Origin: Candidatus Magnetocorallium paracelense
GTDB lineage: Bacteria; Nitrospirota; Thermodesulfovibrionia; Thermodesulfovibrionales; Magnetobacteriaceae
Direction of reading: 5' to 3'
Assembly: GCA_029001845.1 (NCBI GenBank)
Contig: JAREWP010000052.1
Span: forward strand, 1-40,729
Length of the DNA stretch: 40,729 nucleotides
A program made the position numbers and the translations under genes. Below are positions 24,463 through 33,205 of this stretch, one piece after another. The first letter of the stretch is position 1. Every line of letters begins with the position of its first letter. Below the pieces are notes generated by a model, which had not been told where the DNA came from, made no database searches, and was given only the letters and a program-made list of their open reading frames with translations.

Positions 24463-26205
24463 TCAAATTTTTTTAAAATCGGGGCAATTATATTCAACCC
24501 CTTTATATGTAAAAGAGTCCTTCTGATAATCCTTGAGTTCTTTACCGGCATACTTACAGACCAGACCTGAAGTTATAAGCAGGTCAACCAGATCGCTGTC
24601 TATATGATTGTCCTTTATCATAAATCCAAGTATTTTTATACATTCCGACAGGGTCTTGCCCTCTTTATACGGTCTGTCAGAAGCGGAAAGGGCCTCGAAT
24701 ATATCTGCTACTGCAATTATTCTTGCCTGGAGAGGCAGTTCCTCCTTTGTCAGCCCCTCCGGATATCCGGTTCCGTCCAGTTTCTCGTGATGACCTCCGG
24801 CGTATTGAGGCACATGTCTGAGTTTTTTAGGCCACGGTAATCCACCGAGCATCTTCTTTGTAAGTACAACATGATTTTCAATAATCTTGCGCTCTTCACT
24901 ATTAAGAGTGCCTTTTCTTATCGAGAGATTCATAATCTCCTCTTCTGACAATAAAGGCTGCTTCGCATCATTAATCGTAAGCATATGGGAGCCAATCTCC
25001 TTAATCCTTTCAATTTTTTCATCCTTTAAAAATTCACCGCCTGCATTTACGTTTTTTATAAACTCTATATCTTTTTCGATGCGATCGAGTTTCTCTTTGT
25101 AGGAATTCTCCATAGCCTCCAAATCTTCGTCTTTTTTGGCCGGATAGGCTTTTTTCGTCAAATACTCTATTTCCACCTCCTTTTTTAGCAGCTCAAATCT
25201 TAAAAGAACAGTATTAATCCTGTCATGAACCGTTTCCAGCTTAGTCGCTTTATCTACAACATATTCGGGAGTCGTAATCTTCCCTATATCGTGCATCAAC
25301 GCTGCTATTCTCAGTTCGTTTTTCTCGTCAAAGCTAAACTCCGTTTCTCTCCATGCCTCGTTTTGAGACTCGTTTACCGCCTGTCCTAAATCTATTGTCA
25401 GTTCAGCAACTCTCCGAACATGACCTGCCGTATAAGGAGACTTATCATCAATGGCCCCGGCGATGACTTGTATAAAAGAATCCAGTAAATTCTCAAGGTT
25501 TTCAATAAGCGACGAATTCACTATGGCTATGGCAGCCTGCGAGGCGAGGGATTCTATCAGTTCCTGGTAATCCCTGGAAAAGGGGATCGTGACATCTTCT
25601 TTGTTTTTTGCGTTCAACAACTGCAACACGCCTATGATTTCGTTTTCGTGATTTCTCAGGGCTGTTACAAGCATTGACTGTGATCTGTAGCCGGTGTTTT
25701 TATCAAAGGCCCTGGCTCCTTTGAAATCGAAGCCCTCTGCCTCGTAAACGTCGGGTATGTTAACGGTTTTCCCGGTGATAGCCACATAGGCCGAGACATT
25801 CTGCTCGTTTATAGAGCCGTCTTCCATATACAACTTTAAGGGTGGAAAGGGAATTTCCTTTCCACCGGTGCCTCCCATTTCAAAATTCAGGGATTTGGTT
25901 CTCATTATCTTAAAGGCTATCGATGCTTCATCCGGTTCCATGATATAGAGTGTTCCGCCGTCGGCATTCGTATAATCCATTGCCTCGATAACGATTTTTT
26001 CCAGCAGAACATTCAGATTTTTCTCTGCAGACAGAGCAATACCAATCTCTGCAAGCTTTTTCGTAAGATTTTCCTGGGACCTGGAATAGGATTTTACTTC
26101 TTCAAAAACACTTTCAATAACCGTTGACAGGGAATCGTCATTTAAAATATCCCTGTATCTCTCTCTGATGTCTTCCAGTAACTCATTTATATTTCGATTA
26201 TCCAT
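24463..26205 (-). CDS. GAF and HD-GYP domain protein, probable cyclic-di-GMP phosphodiesterase
   Basis: 580 residues. After a helical N-terminus, a GAF domain spans about 48-228 (LNVLLEKIVIEAMDYTNADG, VTALRNHENEIIGVLQLLNA). The HD-GYP domain follows: TAGHVRRVAEL, LMHDIGKITTPEYV, then HHEKLDGTGYPEGLTKEE and ADIFEALSASDRPYK. An insertion of roughly 120 residues, partly coiled coil, separates HDIGK from HHE, as in a known GAF-HD-GYP subgroup. All metal-ligand residues seen are present, so c-di-GMP hydrolysis is likely, controlled by a ligand bound to the GAF domain. It shares a transcript with the HU gene. Confidence 0.92.
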   Translation of the reverse strand: MDNRNINELLEDIRERYRDILNDDSLSTVIESVFEEVKSYSRSQENLTKKLAEIGIALSAEKNLNVLLEKIVIEAMDYTNADGGTLYIMEPDEASIAFKIMRTKSLNFEMGGTGGKEIPFPPLKLYMEDGSINEQNVSAYVAITGKTVNIPDVYEAEGFDFKGARAFDKNTGYRSQSMLVTALRNHENEIIGVLQLLNAKNKEDVTIPFSRDYQELIESLASQAAIAIVNSSLIENLENLLDSFIQVIAGAIDDKSPYTAGHVRRVAELTIDLGQAVNESQNEAWRETEFSFDEKNELRIAALMHDIGKITTPEYVVDKATKLETVHDRINTVLLRFELLKKEVEIEYLTKKAYPAKKDEDLEAMENSYKEKLDRIEKDIEFIKNVNAGGEFLKDEKIERIKEIGSHMLTINDAKQPLLSEEEIMNLSIRKGTLNSEERKIIENHVVLTKKMLGGLPWPKKLRHVPQYAGGHHEKLDGTGYPEGLTKEELPLQARIIAVADIFEALSASDRPYKEGKTLSECIKILGFMIKDNHIDSDLVDLLITSGLVCKYAGKELKDYQKDSFTYKGVEYNCPDFKKI

Positions 26206-26318
26206 TATTTATAACCAGAGCGAATACTCAGATGGACAGATTAAAGGCTTTCAGAAAAAACAAATGATTTGTAAGCATTTATCCCGAAAATGAATCCTAA
26301 GAGACTTTGGTTTACAAT

Positions 26319-26393
26319 ACCACGAAAGTCGCGAAGGGTACGAAGAAAAAAGAATTTCTTTAAAAACTTCGTGCTCTTCGCGACCTTCGTGGT
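26319..26393. repeat. Inverted-repeat element, family C, copy 1
   Basis: ACCACGAAAGTCGCGAAGGG at the left and TCTTCGCGACCTTCGTGGT at the right are imperfect inverted complements around an AT-rich centre (AGAATTTCTT). The transcript would fold into a long hairpin. Copy 2 is at 31378-31446. Confidence 0.7.
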
Positions 26394-26642
26394 CAAAATA
26401 TAATGTGCTCCTATTACAACTAAAATATTTCCATGCTTTGTGGTGACCAGGAGGATCATGAACGTTTACCCTTTAAATTGGCCGACAAGCCCAAAAATGC
26501 ATTTTTTGGCTTTAGCCTTCGGTCTGAATATCCGAGTAGTCACAATGTAAGTCAACATAGTATATCTGAGAGCACTCTTTTTTTCAATACACTGTTTGGA
26601 TTTTTACTTTTACTCTTGATTACAAAAAACAACCTCATATAG

Positions 26643-26648
26643 TATAAT
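26643..26648 (+). promoter_or_regulatory. Candidate -10 box for the receiver-kinase/MamK cluster
   Basis: Perfect TATAAT 59 bases before the ATG of the first receiver-kinase gene. With 17-bp spacing the -35 would be TTACAA (a weak match). No other -10-like site stands closer. Confidence 0.35.
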
Positions 26649-26706
26649 AACCGGAATCGAAGCACCTCGTTACAAACAACTTTAATAATTACCGGCAGGT
26701 GATGAC

Positions 26707-27888
26707 ATGGCGGCGAAAAAGCATTCCATATTGATTGTAGATGACGAACAGGATATTCTCGACACGCTGATGGATACCTTTCATGAGCACTACAATGTCT
26801 TTCAGGCCGATAACGCCAGGGATGCATTGCAAATACTGGAGAATAACGAGATTGACATCATTATATCCGATCAAAGGATGCCCGAGATGACCGGGGTCGA
26901 GATGTTTTCTCAGATTGATTCCAAATACCCCCATGTCGGTAAGGTTCTCCTGTCTGGGTACTCCGACAATAAGGCACTTGAAGACGCCATTAACAAAGGC
27001 AGTATCGACAAATTCCTCTCAAAACCATGGAAAGAGAACGAGTTGCTGGAGATCGCCCTCGAAGTAATAAATGCTCGTTTTCATAAATTATTGGAAGAGA
27101 GGAAGGCCGTGGAGTCTCAATTGTTTCAAACCGCGAAGCTGGCCTCAATAGGAGAATTAACGGCAGGCATCGCTCATGAACTGAACAATCCTCTCGGTTA
27201 TATAGACTCCAACCTCGGCAATCTGCAAAAATTCGTTGGTCGAATCGTAGCACTGGTCGAAGCATACAGCCATGTACAACTTCCTCCGGAAACAGCCGAG
27301 GAGTTCAGGAGATTAAAAGAAGAGATAAAATACGAATATATCAGAGGCAGAGCAGAGGAGATGATTGAAAGATCCAGAGTAGGCGCGGAACGGATGAAAA
27401 AAATCATCGTCGATCTGAAGACATTTTCGAGGCGGGAGGATTCACAAAACAGCGAGGCCGATATTAATGAAGCCATAGAGACCACATTGAGCCTTCTGAA
27501 GAACGAATATAAATACAATATTGAAATAATCAGGGACTATGGTGATCTTCCTCTTGTGATATGCAATATTTCCAAGCTGAATCAGGTATTTATGAACCTT
27601 ATGATAAACGCCTGCCACGCTATCGAAGGGGAAGGAGAGATAAGAATAAAAACGGCCATGGAAAGCAATGGCGTTAGAATCGATATAAGCGATACAGGAA
27701 AAGGTATGCCCGAGGAGTTGTTGCAAAGAATCTTTGAACCTTTTTTTACGACAAAACCTGTTGGTAAAGGCACAGGGCTCGGTCTATCCATAAGCCGACG
27801 TATTATATCCGAACATAACGGCGAATTATCCGTGAGAAGCGCGGAAGGCGAGGGCACTACTTTCACTATAAAAATACCACGTCAATAA
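26707..27888 (+). CDS. Receiver domain-histidine kinase fusion protein
   Basis: 393 residues. An N-terminal receiver domain (1-125) has SILIVDDEQDIL, the phospho-acceptor Asp in IIISDQRMPEMTG and the conserved Lys in FLSKPWKENEL. A dimerisation segment with the H-box GELTAGIAHELNNPLGYI (about 152-170) and a HATPase_c domain (NLMINACHAI, ISDTGKGMP, KGTGLGLSISRR) complete an active-looking soluble kinase. There is no membrane segment. With the receiver first, its own phosphorylation would tune kinase output. It is the first of three signalling genes in tandem before the MamK-like actin gene and is a paralogue of the third (28885-30069). Confidence 0.92.
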   Translation: MAAKKHSILIVDDEQDILDTLMDTFHEHYNVFQADNARDALQILENNEIDIIISDQRMPEMTGVEMFSQIDSKYPHVGKVLLSGYSDNKALEDAINKGSIDKFLSKPWKENELLEIALEVINARFHKLLEERKAVESQLFQTAKLASIGELTAGIAHELNNPLGYIDSNLGNLQKFVGRIVALVEAYSHVQLPPETAEEFRRLKEEIKYEYIRGRAEEMIERSRVGAERMKKIIVDLKTFSRREDSQNSEADINEAIETTLSLLKNEYKYNIEIIRDYGDLPLVICNISKLNQVFMNLMINACHAIEGEGEIRIKTAMESNGVRIDISDTGKGMPEELLQRIFEPFFTTKPVGKGTGLGLSISRRIISEHNGELSVRSAEGEGTTFTIKIPRQ

Positions 27889-27950
27889 AATAGAATTATA
27901 AAGACATCATTAAAAAATATTCATGAGCATATAAAAAATAGGAGGAGAAC

Positions 27951-28748
27951 ATGCCTGAAAAAAAGTGGACCATATTATGCGTGGATGACGAGCAGGATAT
28001 CGTTGACAGCCTGTTTGACACATTTATGGATTCATACAATGTCAAAACTGCAACAAGCGGCGAGGAAGCAATAGACATATTTAACAAAGAGGATATTGCT
28101 TTGGTAATTACCGATCAGCGCATGCCCGGTATGACAGGCACCGATTTACTTTCTCAGGTAAATGAAAAAAAACCGATCTGTAAAAAGGTTCTTCTAACGG
28201 GATATGCTGACATAAATGCAGCTGTCAGTGCTATCAATATTGGCGCCGTGGACAAATATTTCAGCAAACCCTGGGATGACGACGAGCTGATTAAAGCAGT
28301 AGAGCACCTTCTTAGCATGTATGATTTCGATAGTTTTCTGAGAAAGATGGAAACAGACTCGAAAAGGATCCTCCAGGATGAAAAAGACATGAAAGGCAGT
28401 TTGTCATCTTTTGAAGCATTTTTGGACAGTTATTTAACCGGAGTAGCCGTTGTTTCCGAGAATAAGATAGAGTTTATAAACAAGCAGGGACTGGCCATAA
28501 CGGGTTATAAGAGTGTCAGTGAGGTGAAGGGAAAAGTTTTTTCCGACATATTTTCCATAAACGACGCCAAAAGGCTCGAGTGCGCTGAAAGACATCTGAA
28601 AAATGAACAGATATTTGAGGAGATTGTAATGAAGTCACAGGACGGAACTGTTAAAACCGTCACCGGCGCGTTGACTTTCTCAAATGATAAATCCGGCGCT
28701 TCACCCGATGATTTAGTAATTTCCGGTATCGTTTACAAAGAGTCGTAA
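27951..28748 (+). CDS. Response regulator with receiver and PAS-like domain
   Basis: 265 residues. The receiver domain (1-122) has TILCVDDEQDIVDSL, phospho-acceptor LVITDQRMPGMTG, KKVLLTGYADINAAVSAI and YFSKPWDDDELI. A linker of about 30 residues is followed by a PAS-like domain (about 145-260: FLDSYLTGVAVVSENKIEFI, ITGYKSVSEVKGKVFSDIFS). There is no DNA-binding, kinase or cyclase output, so it probably works by protein contact with the neighbouring kinases. A good ribosome site (AGGAGGA) lies upstream of the ATG. Its receiver is most similar to that of the lone regulator at 31487-31924. Confidence 0.9.
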   Translation: MPEKKWTILCVDDEQDIVDSLFDTFMDSYNVKTATSGEEAIDIFNKEDIALVITDQRMPGMTGTDLLSQVNEKKPICKKVLLTGYADINAAVSAINIGAVDKYFSKPWDDDELIKAVEHLLSMYDFDSFLRKMETDSKRILQDEKDMKGSLSSFEAFLDSYLTGVAVVSENKIEFINKQGLAITGYKSVSEVKGKVFSDIFSINDAKRLECAERHLKNEQIFEEIVMKSQDGTVKTVTGALTFSNDKSGASPDDLVISGIVYKES

Positions 28749-28884
28749 AATTGATACTGCAATGGAGTTCCAATATAGATGAGACTATTATGAATTAAAA
28801 TAACAGCTCAAAAATGAATACTCACCGGAATCGATCTTTATCGACCGGATATTGATATCTTTAACGGAGATGCAGGAAAGACAT

Positions 28885-30069
28885 ATGGGAGAAAAACAAA
28901 ACTCTATATTAATTGTAGACGATTCGAAATCCGTTATTTATGCTTTAAAAGAAAATCTGGAGAAGCATTTTAAAGTCTTTACCGCATATAATGCAGAAGA
29001 GGGGTTGTTTATTGTCGAGGAACAATCGATAGATATTATTATCTCCGATTACATGATGCCCGGCATGAACGGCTTGCAACTCCTGGAAAGGGTCGAGAAA
29101 AAATTCCCATATATCGGAAAGATTCTCCTGACTGCCATTGACGATATTGACGGTGTTGTGGAAGCCGTCAACAGCGGATGTGTCGATAAATTATTAAGAA
29201 AACCATGGAAAGACGATATCCTCCTGCCTACTATTAAAAATACTCTGATAGTCCGTGAAAAAAGAATGTTAGAAGATCAATTGGCTCAAAGCGCCAAACT
29301 GGCCTCTCTTGGTGAAATGGTCGCCGGTATTGCCCATGAGATAAACAATCCCTTGAGCTTTGTCTACTCCAATGTGGCGAATTTAAAAAAATTTACAACC
29401 AAGATCATCCAAATAATCGACAGCTTAGATGAGCTAAACGCCGACAATCAGGTAATGAGCGAAATAAAAGAAATCACGGATAATGCAAAATTTTCTTATA
29501 TGAAAACGAGAATACCAGAGATACTGGAGCGATCGCAAATCGGTCTTGACAGAATGAAAAAGATAATCGCTGATTTGAAGTCATTTTCCAGACTCGACTC
29601 CCATGAACCTGAAAATCTGGATATTAACAATGCAATAGAAAGCACACTGAATATAATACTCCATGAACACAAAAACAGAATAGAGATTGTCAAAGAATTC
29701 TCCGGACTGCCTGTGGTGAGATGTTACGCCGGTAAAATCAATCAGGTTTTTATGAATCTTCTGATAAACGCCTGCCATGCCATTAAGGAGAAAGGGCGTA
29801 TAACTATCAGGACCAAAGAATCGGAGGAATTTGTTATTGTAGAAATCGAAGACACCGGCGAGGGAATTTCGGCAAGGGTTCTTGACAGAATGTTCGAGCC
29901 CTTTTTTACTACCAAGCCAAAGGGTAAGGGAACCGGCCTCGGCCTGTCCGTAAGCTACGGTATTATACAACAACACAACGGTCTGCTGGCAGCTGAAAGT
30001 CAGGTGGGTAAAGGAACCAAATTTACCGTTAAAATTCCCGTAACTTCGGATAAATGCAATGTCAATTAA
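28885..30069 (+). CDS. Receiver domain-histidine kinase fusion protein (second copy)
   Basis: 394 residues from the ATG at 28885, preceded by AGGA eight bases upstream; a TTG at 28852 would add 11 residues but lacks a ribosome site. The receiver domain has SILIVDDSKSVIY, the phospho-acceptor IIISDYMMPGMNG and KLLRKPWKDD. The kinase has H-box GEMVAGIAHEINNPLSFVYS, NLLINACHAIKEKG, EDTGEGI and GKGTGLGLSVSYGI. It parallels the 26707-27888 protein domain for domain, with the same linker pattern (RLEDQ/QSAKLASLGE), so the two arose by duplication. It immediately precedes the MamK-like gene. Confidence 0.92.
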   Translation: MGEKQNSILIVDDSKSVIYALKENLEKHFKVFTAYNAEEGLFIVEEQSIDIIISDYMMPGMNGLQLLERVEKKFPYIGKILLTAIDDIDGVVEAVNSGCVDKLLRKPWKDDILLPTIKNTLIVREKRMLEDQLAQSAKLASLGEMVAGIAHEINNPLSFVYSNVANLKKFTTKIIQIIDSLDELNADNQVMSEIKEITDNAKFSYMKTRIPEILERSQIGLDRMKKIIADLKSFSRLDSHEPENLDINNAIESTLNIILHEHKNRIEIVKEFSGLPVVRCYAGKINQVFMNLLINACHAIKEKGRITIRTKESEEFVIVEIEDTGEGISARVLDRMFEPFFTTKPKGKGTGLGLSVSYGIIQQHNGLLAAESQVGKGTKFTVKIPVTSDKCNVN

Positions 30070-30238
30070 TTGTCGGGAATTTGCGGTCAAGTAAAACAGC
30101 ATTTAATGGAAATTTGTTCGTCTCCCCTTTTACTTAAAAACAACGAAATCTGTTCATGTAGAACTGCAATCATTGAATAATTCTTGTAAATTGGCGGATA
30201 CATATTTGAAAAGATAGACATAAAGGAGGCATATGGTC

Positions 30239-31345
30239 ATGTCAAGACTAAGAGTATTGAATATAGGTATTGATCTGGGTACATCAAGAAGCGTCATAGC
30301 ATGCGATAACGGCGTAAGGACTTTTGTCCCCAGTTTTGTGGGGTATCCAAAAGATGCTGTTTCACAGAAGATGTTTGGAAAGGATATCGTTTTCGGCGAT
30401 GACGTTTTAAAGAGCAAAATGGCTTTAGATGTATACAGACCTTTCGATAAGGGGCAGTTGAAATATTCGGAAGAAGATTCCACAATATACAAAGATCAAG
30501 AGAAGTATCAGAAGTCCGTTAAAGTGGCCAGGGAGTTGTTAAAGCACCTGGTGGAACTTGCAAAGGAAGGAGAAGCCTTTGATCATATCAGAGGACAAGA
30601 GGCTTTTTCCGATCAATATGTGGTAAGAGGCGTCATTGGAGCCCCTGCTCTTGCAAGCAGAACAAACAAAAAGGCTCTTCTCGATATTGCAGAGGGCATT
30701 CTTGACGATGTAATGATAGTTTCCGAGCCCTTTTGCGTTGCCTATGGTCTCGGTGTTTTATCTAACGCCCTTATCATAGATATCGGCGCCGGCACAGTCG
30801 ATCTGTGCAGGATGCATGGGACAATGCCGGGAGAGGATGATCAGGTAACCACCTTAAAAGCGGGCGATTATGTTGACAAACTCTTTTACGACTTCATTAT
30901 AGAGAAGCATCCCGATGCTAATTTTACCATCAATATGGTAAAAAAATTTAAGGAAGACAACTCCACACTGGTAGACGGTAATGAGCAGGTATATATAGAA
31001 GTACCGGTAAATGGCAAGCCGACTCGCTATGATGTAACCGAAGAGATTCACAGAGCATGCAGAGCCATAGTGCCCGACATAGTGGAAGGAGTCAAACACC
31101 TTGTCGCCACTTTCGATCCTGAATTTCAGAGTGGTTTAAAAGAGAGGGTGATTCTCGCGGGGGGAGGAAGCCAGATCGTAGGACTAAAGAAAGAGATAGA
31201 ACACTATATGAAGGAAAATCTGGGATACGGCAATGTCATAAAAGAGGAAGAACCATTATACGCCGGAGCAAACGGGGCGCTAAAGCTGTGTAAAGACATG
31301 CCTGACGAGTATTGGCACGCCCTAAAAGGTAAGAGAAAGTTGTAA
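30239..31345 (+). CDS. mamK: MamK-like bacterial actin
   Basis: 368 residues from ATG 30239 (GGAGG nine bases upstream; ATG 30233 is only three bases from it). The actin/Hsp70 ATPase fold is clear: phosphate-1 NIGIDLGTSRSVI, phosphate-2 LIIDIGAGTVDL, adenosine motif VILAGGGSQIVGL. Segments match MamK of magnetotactic bacteria more than MreB or ParM: SFVGYPKD, RGVIGAPALASRTNKKALL, VSEPFCVAYGL, GTMPGEDDQVT, KAGDYVD, VTEEIHRACRAIVPDIVEGV, and the C-terminal MPDEYWHAL. MamK forms cytoplasmic filaments that align and segregate magnetosomes. No other mam or mad gene is in the window, and the gene follows three signalling genes, so here it may organise another structure. Confidence 0.85.
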   Translation: MSRLRVLNIGIDLGTSRSVIACDNGVRTFVPSFVGYPKDAVSQKMFGKDIVFGDDVLKSKMALDVYRPFDKGQLKYSEEDSTIYKDQEKYQKSVKVARELLKHLVELAKEGEAFDHIRGQEAFSDQYVVRGVIGAPALASRTNKKALLDIAEGILDDVMIVSEPFCVAYGLGVLSNALIIDIGAGTVDLCRMHGTMPGEDDQVTTLKAGDYVDKLFYDFIIEKHPDANFTINMVKKFKEDNSTLVDGNEQVYIEVPVNGKPTRYDVTEEIHRACRAIVPDIVEGVKHLVATFDPEFQSGLKERVILAGGGSQIVGLKKEIEHYMKENLGYGNVIKEEEPLYAGANGALKLCKDMPDEYWHALKGKRKL

Positions 31346-31377
31346 ATTAAGATCGATTATACTTTATATAATTTATA

Positions 31378-31446
31378 ACCAAGTAGGTCACGACGAGCAC
31401 GAAGAAAATAATTTTAAGCTTCGTGTACTTCATGACCTTCGTGGTT
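31378..31446. repeat. Inverted-repeat element, family C, copy 2
   Basis: ACCAAGTAGGTCACGACGAG at the left and TTCATGACCTTCGTGGTT at the right are imperfect inverted complements, matching the copy at 26319-26393. It lies between the convergent MamK-like and response regulator genes, where its hairpin could serve as a terminator. Confidence 0.6.
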
Positions 31447-31486
31447 ATTGTTCTTTCAAACCTGAATTTTTGCTCAATAACAGGCT

Positions 31487-31924
31487 CTACTCTTTTTTCT
31501 GGTGATTTTCCATCAGATCCTTGAAATCGTTAAAGAACTCCTCCATTGTATATTCGTCGCAAAGCTGCTTGATTATCAGTAAAAGTTCGTCGTTATCCCA
31601 GGGTTTGAGTATATATCTGTCAAGATTACCAAAATTTACGGCCTTTATCGCGGCGTCGATATCCGAGTATCCGGTGAGGAGGATTCTTTTACAGTGATAT
31701 TTTTTCTTTGAAATCTCTTCAAGTATATCGGTTCCCTCAGTATCGGGCATTCGTTGATCGGTTATTACTACGGCGATTTTTTCTTTGCCAAGAATATCTA
31801 TCGCCTCTTTCCCGCTTGTCGTCGTCTTCACTATAAAGTCGTCCATTAACAAATCCGTTAAACTGTCTAAAATGTACTGTTCGTCGTCTATACAAAGTAT
31901 TGTCAGTTTCTTTTTATTTTCCAT
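31487..31924 (-). CDS. Single-domain response regulator
   Basis: 145 residues from the ATG at 31924 (GGAGCG upstream); an in-frame ATG at 31978 would overlap clpX and adds a non-family tail. It is a receiver domain with TILCIDDEQYILDSL, phospho-acceptor AVVITDQRMPDTEG, CKRILLTGYSDIDAAIKAV and YILKPWDNDELL, plus a short helical tail. No output domain. The sequence is very close to the receiver of the PAS regulator at 27951-28748, so it belongs to the same local paralogous set although it is on the opposite strand, 28 bases after clpX. Confidence 0.88.
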   Translation of the reverse strand: MENKKKLTILCIDDEQYILDSLTDLLMDDFIVKTTTSGKEAIDILGKEKIAVVITDQRMPDTEGTDILEEISKKKYHCKRILLTGYSDIDAAIKAVNFGNLDRYILKPWDNDELLLIIKQLCDEYTMEEFFNDFKDLMENHQKKE

Positions 31925-31952
31925 TGTACGCTCCGATATACTTTTATTGTTT

Positions 31953-33191
31953 CTATGCCGACTCAGCCTGCTTTTCATAAATCAGGAGAGGGGCTTCGTT
32001 TGAGTTAACGACGCTTTCGTTAATTACGCACTCCTTTACGCCGGTTTGAGAAGGAATATCATACATCACATCGAGCATAATATCTTCCATTATGGCCCTC
32101 AGTCCCCTGGCGCCGGTCTTTCTTTTTATAGCTTTGTTCGCTATGGCCTGAAGTGCACCTTCGGTAAATCTGAGACCTACATCTTCAAAAGCCATAAGCT
32201 GCTCATACTGTTTTGTGATTGCATTCTTCGGTTCTACCAATATCTTGATAAGAGCCTCTTCATTGAGTTCGTCAAGAGGTGCAATTACCGGAAGCCTTCC
32301 CACCATTTCAGGAATAATACCGTATTTAATGAGATCTTCCGGCGCTACTTTAGACAAAACATTTATATCTCTCTTTTTGCTGTAAAGCTTCATGCCGAAT
32401 CCGACGGTTTTACTCCCGGTTCTCTGCTCAATTATCTCTTCAAGGCTGTTAAAGGCGCCTCCGCATATAAACAATACATTTGTCGTATCGACCTGTACAT
32501 ACTCCTGCTGCGGATGCTTCCTGCCTCCCTGTGGAGGAATGCTTGCCACCGTGCCTTCTATTATTTTCAACAGGGCCTGTTGAACACCCTCTCCCGATAC
32601 GTCTCTGGTAATGGAAGGATTGTCCGATTTCCTGTTAATTTTGTCGATTTCGTCTATATAAACAATTCCCCTTTGGGCGCGCTCCACTTCGTAGTTGGCT
32701 GCCTGAAGGAGCTTGAGAATAATATTTTCCACATCCTCACCGACATAACCGGCCTCGGTCAGGGTTGTAGCGTCGGCAATAGTAAAAGGAACCTTAAGAA
32801 ACCTCGCCAGAGTCTGCGCCAACAGTGTTTTCCCCGTTCCCGTCGGACCGATCAACAGGATATTGCTCTTTTGAAGCTCAACCGAGGATTCTTCGTGCCT
32901 GAATATCCTTTTGTAATGATTATGAACGGCAACGGATATAATTTTTTTCGCCCTCTCCTGGCCGATAACATAGTCGTTAAGGTAATTATGTATTTCCATG
33001 GGAGTGGGCAGGGCTTTCTGACTGTCGTCTCCACCCTTCTCCTCAGGCATATCTTCCGAAATAATCTCATTACACAAATCCACACATTCGTCGCATATAT
33101 ATACAGACGGCCCTGCTATAAGCTTTTTGACTTCATTTTGATGCTTACCGCAGAAAGAACATTTTAGTTGTTCGCTCTTCTTCTTTGGCAT
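31953..33191 (-). CDS. clpX: ATP-dependent Clp protease ATP-binding subunit ClpX
   Basis: 412 residues. An N-terminal zinc-binding domain ([11 protein letters not shown] and [10 protein letters not shown], four Cys) recruits substrates and adaptors. The AAA+ domain has Walker A GPTGTGKT, Walker [10 protein letters not shown], the pore loop [10 protein letters not shown], the [20 protein letters not shown] stretch and the C-terminal [15 protein letters not shown] sensor-2 region. The hexamer unfolds tagged proteins and feeds them to ClpP. It follows clpP by 14 bases in the conserved tig-clpP-clpX order. Confidence 0.98.
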   Translation of the reverse strand: MPKKKSEQLKCSFCGKHQNEVKKLIAGPSVYICDECVDLCNEIISEDMPEEKGGDDSQKALPTPMEIHNYLNDYVIGQERAKKIISVAVHNHYKRIFRHEESSVELQKSNILLIGPTGTGKTLLAQTLARFLKVPFTIADATTLTEAGYVGEDVENIILKLLQAANYEVERAQRGIVYIDEIDKINRKSDNPSITRDVSGEGVQQALLKIIEGTVASIPPQGGRKHPQQEYVQVDTTNVLFICGGAFNSLEEIIEQRTGSKTVGFGMKLYSKKRDINVLSKVAPEDLIKYGIIPEMVGRLPVIAPLDELNEEALIKILVEPKNAITKQYEQLMAFEDVGLRFTEGALQAIANKAIKRKTGARGLRAIMEDIMLDVMYDIPSQTGVKECVINESVVNSNEAPLLIYEKQAESA

Positions 33192-33205
33192 ATAGCCTTA
33201 CCTCC

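Larger units (their letters stand above)
26206..26706. other. Spacer between divergent HD-GYP and receiver-kinase genes
   Basis: No credible gene; the frame at 26433-26642 lacks family features. It holds repeat family C copy 1 and a promoter-like site in front of the receiver-kinase gene. Poor-quality paralogous or remnant sequence was looked for and not found. Confidence 0.4.

Noticed and set aside
26433-26642. 69-codon frame upstream of the receiver-kinase gene
   Set aside because: It runs through repeat-derived sequence and AT-rich promoter DNA and shows no fold-like pattern.
32046-33167. 373-codon plus-strand frame opposite clpX
   Set aside because: Length is striking, but it is the mirror of clpX; the sequence is His/Tyr/Arg-rich as typical of antisense frames.
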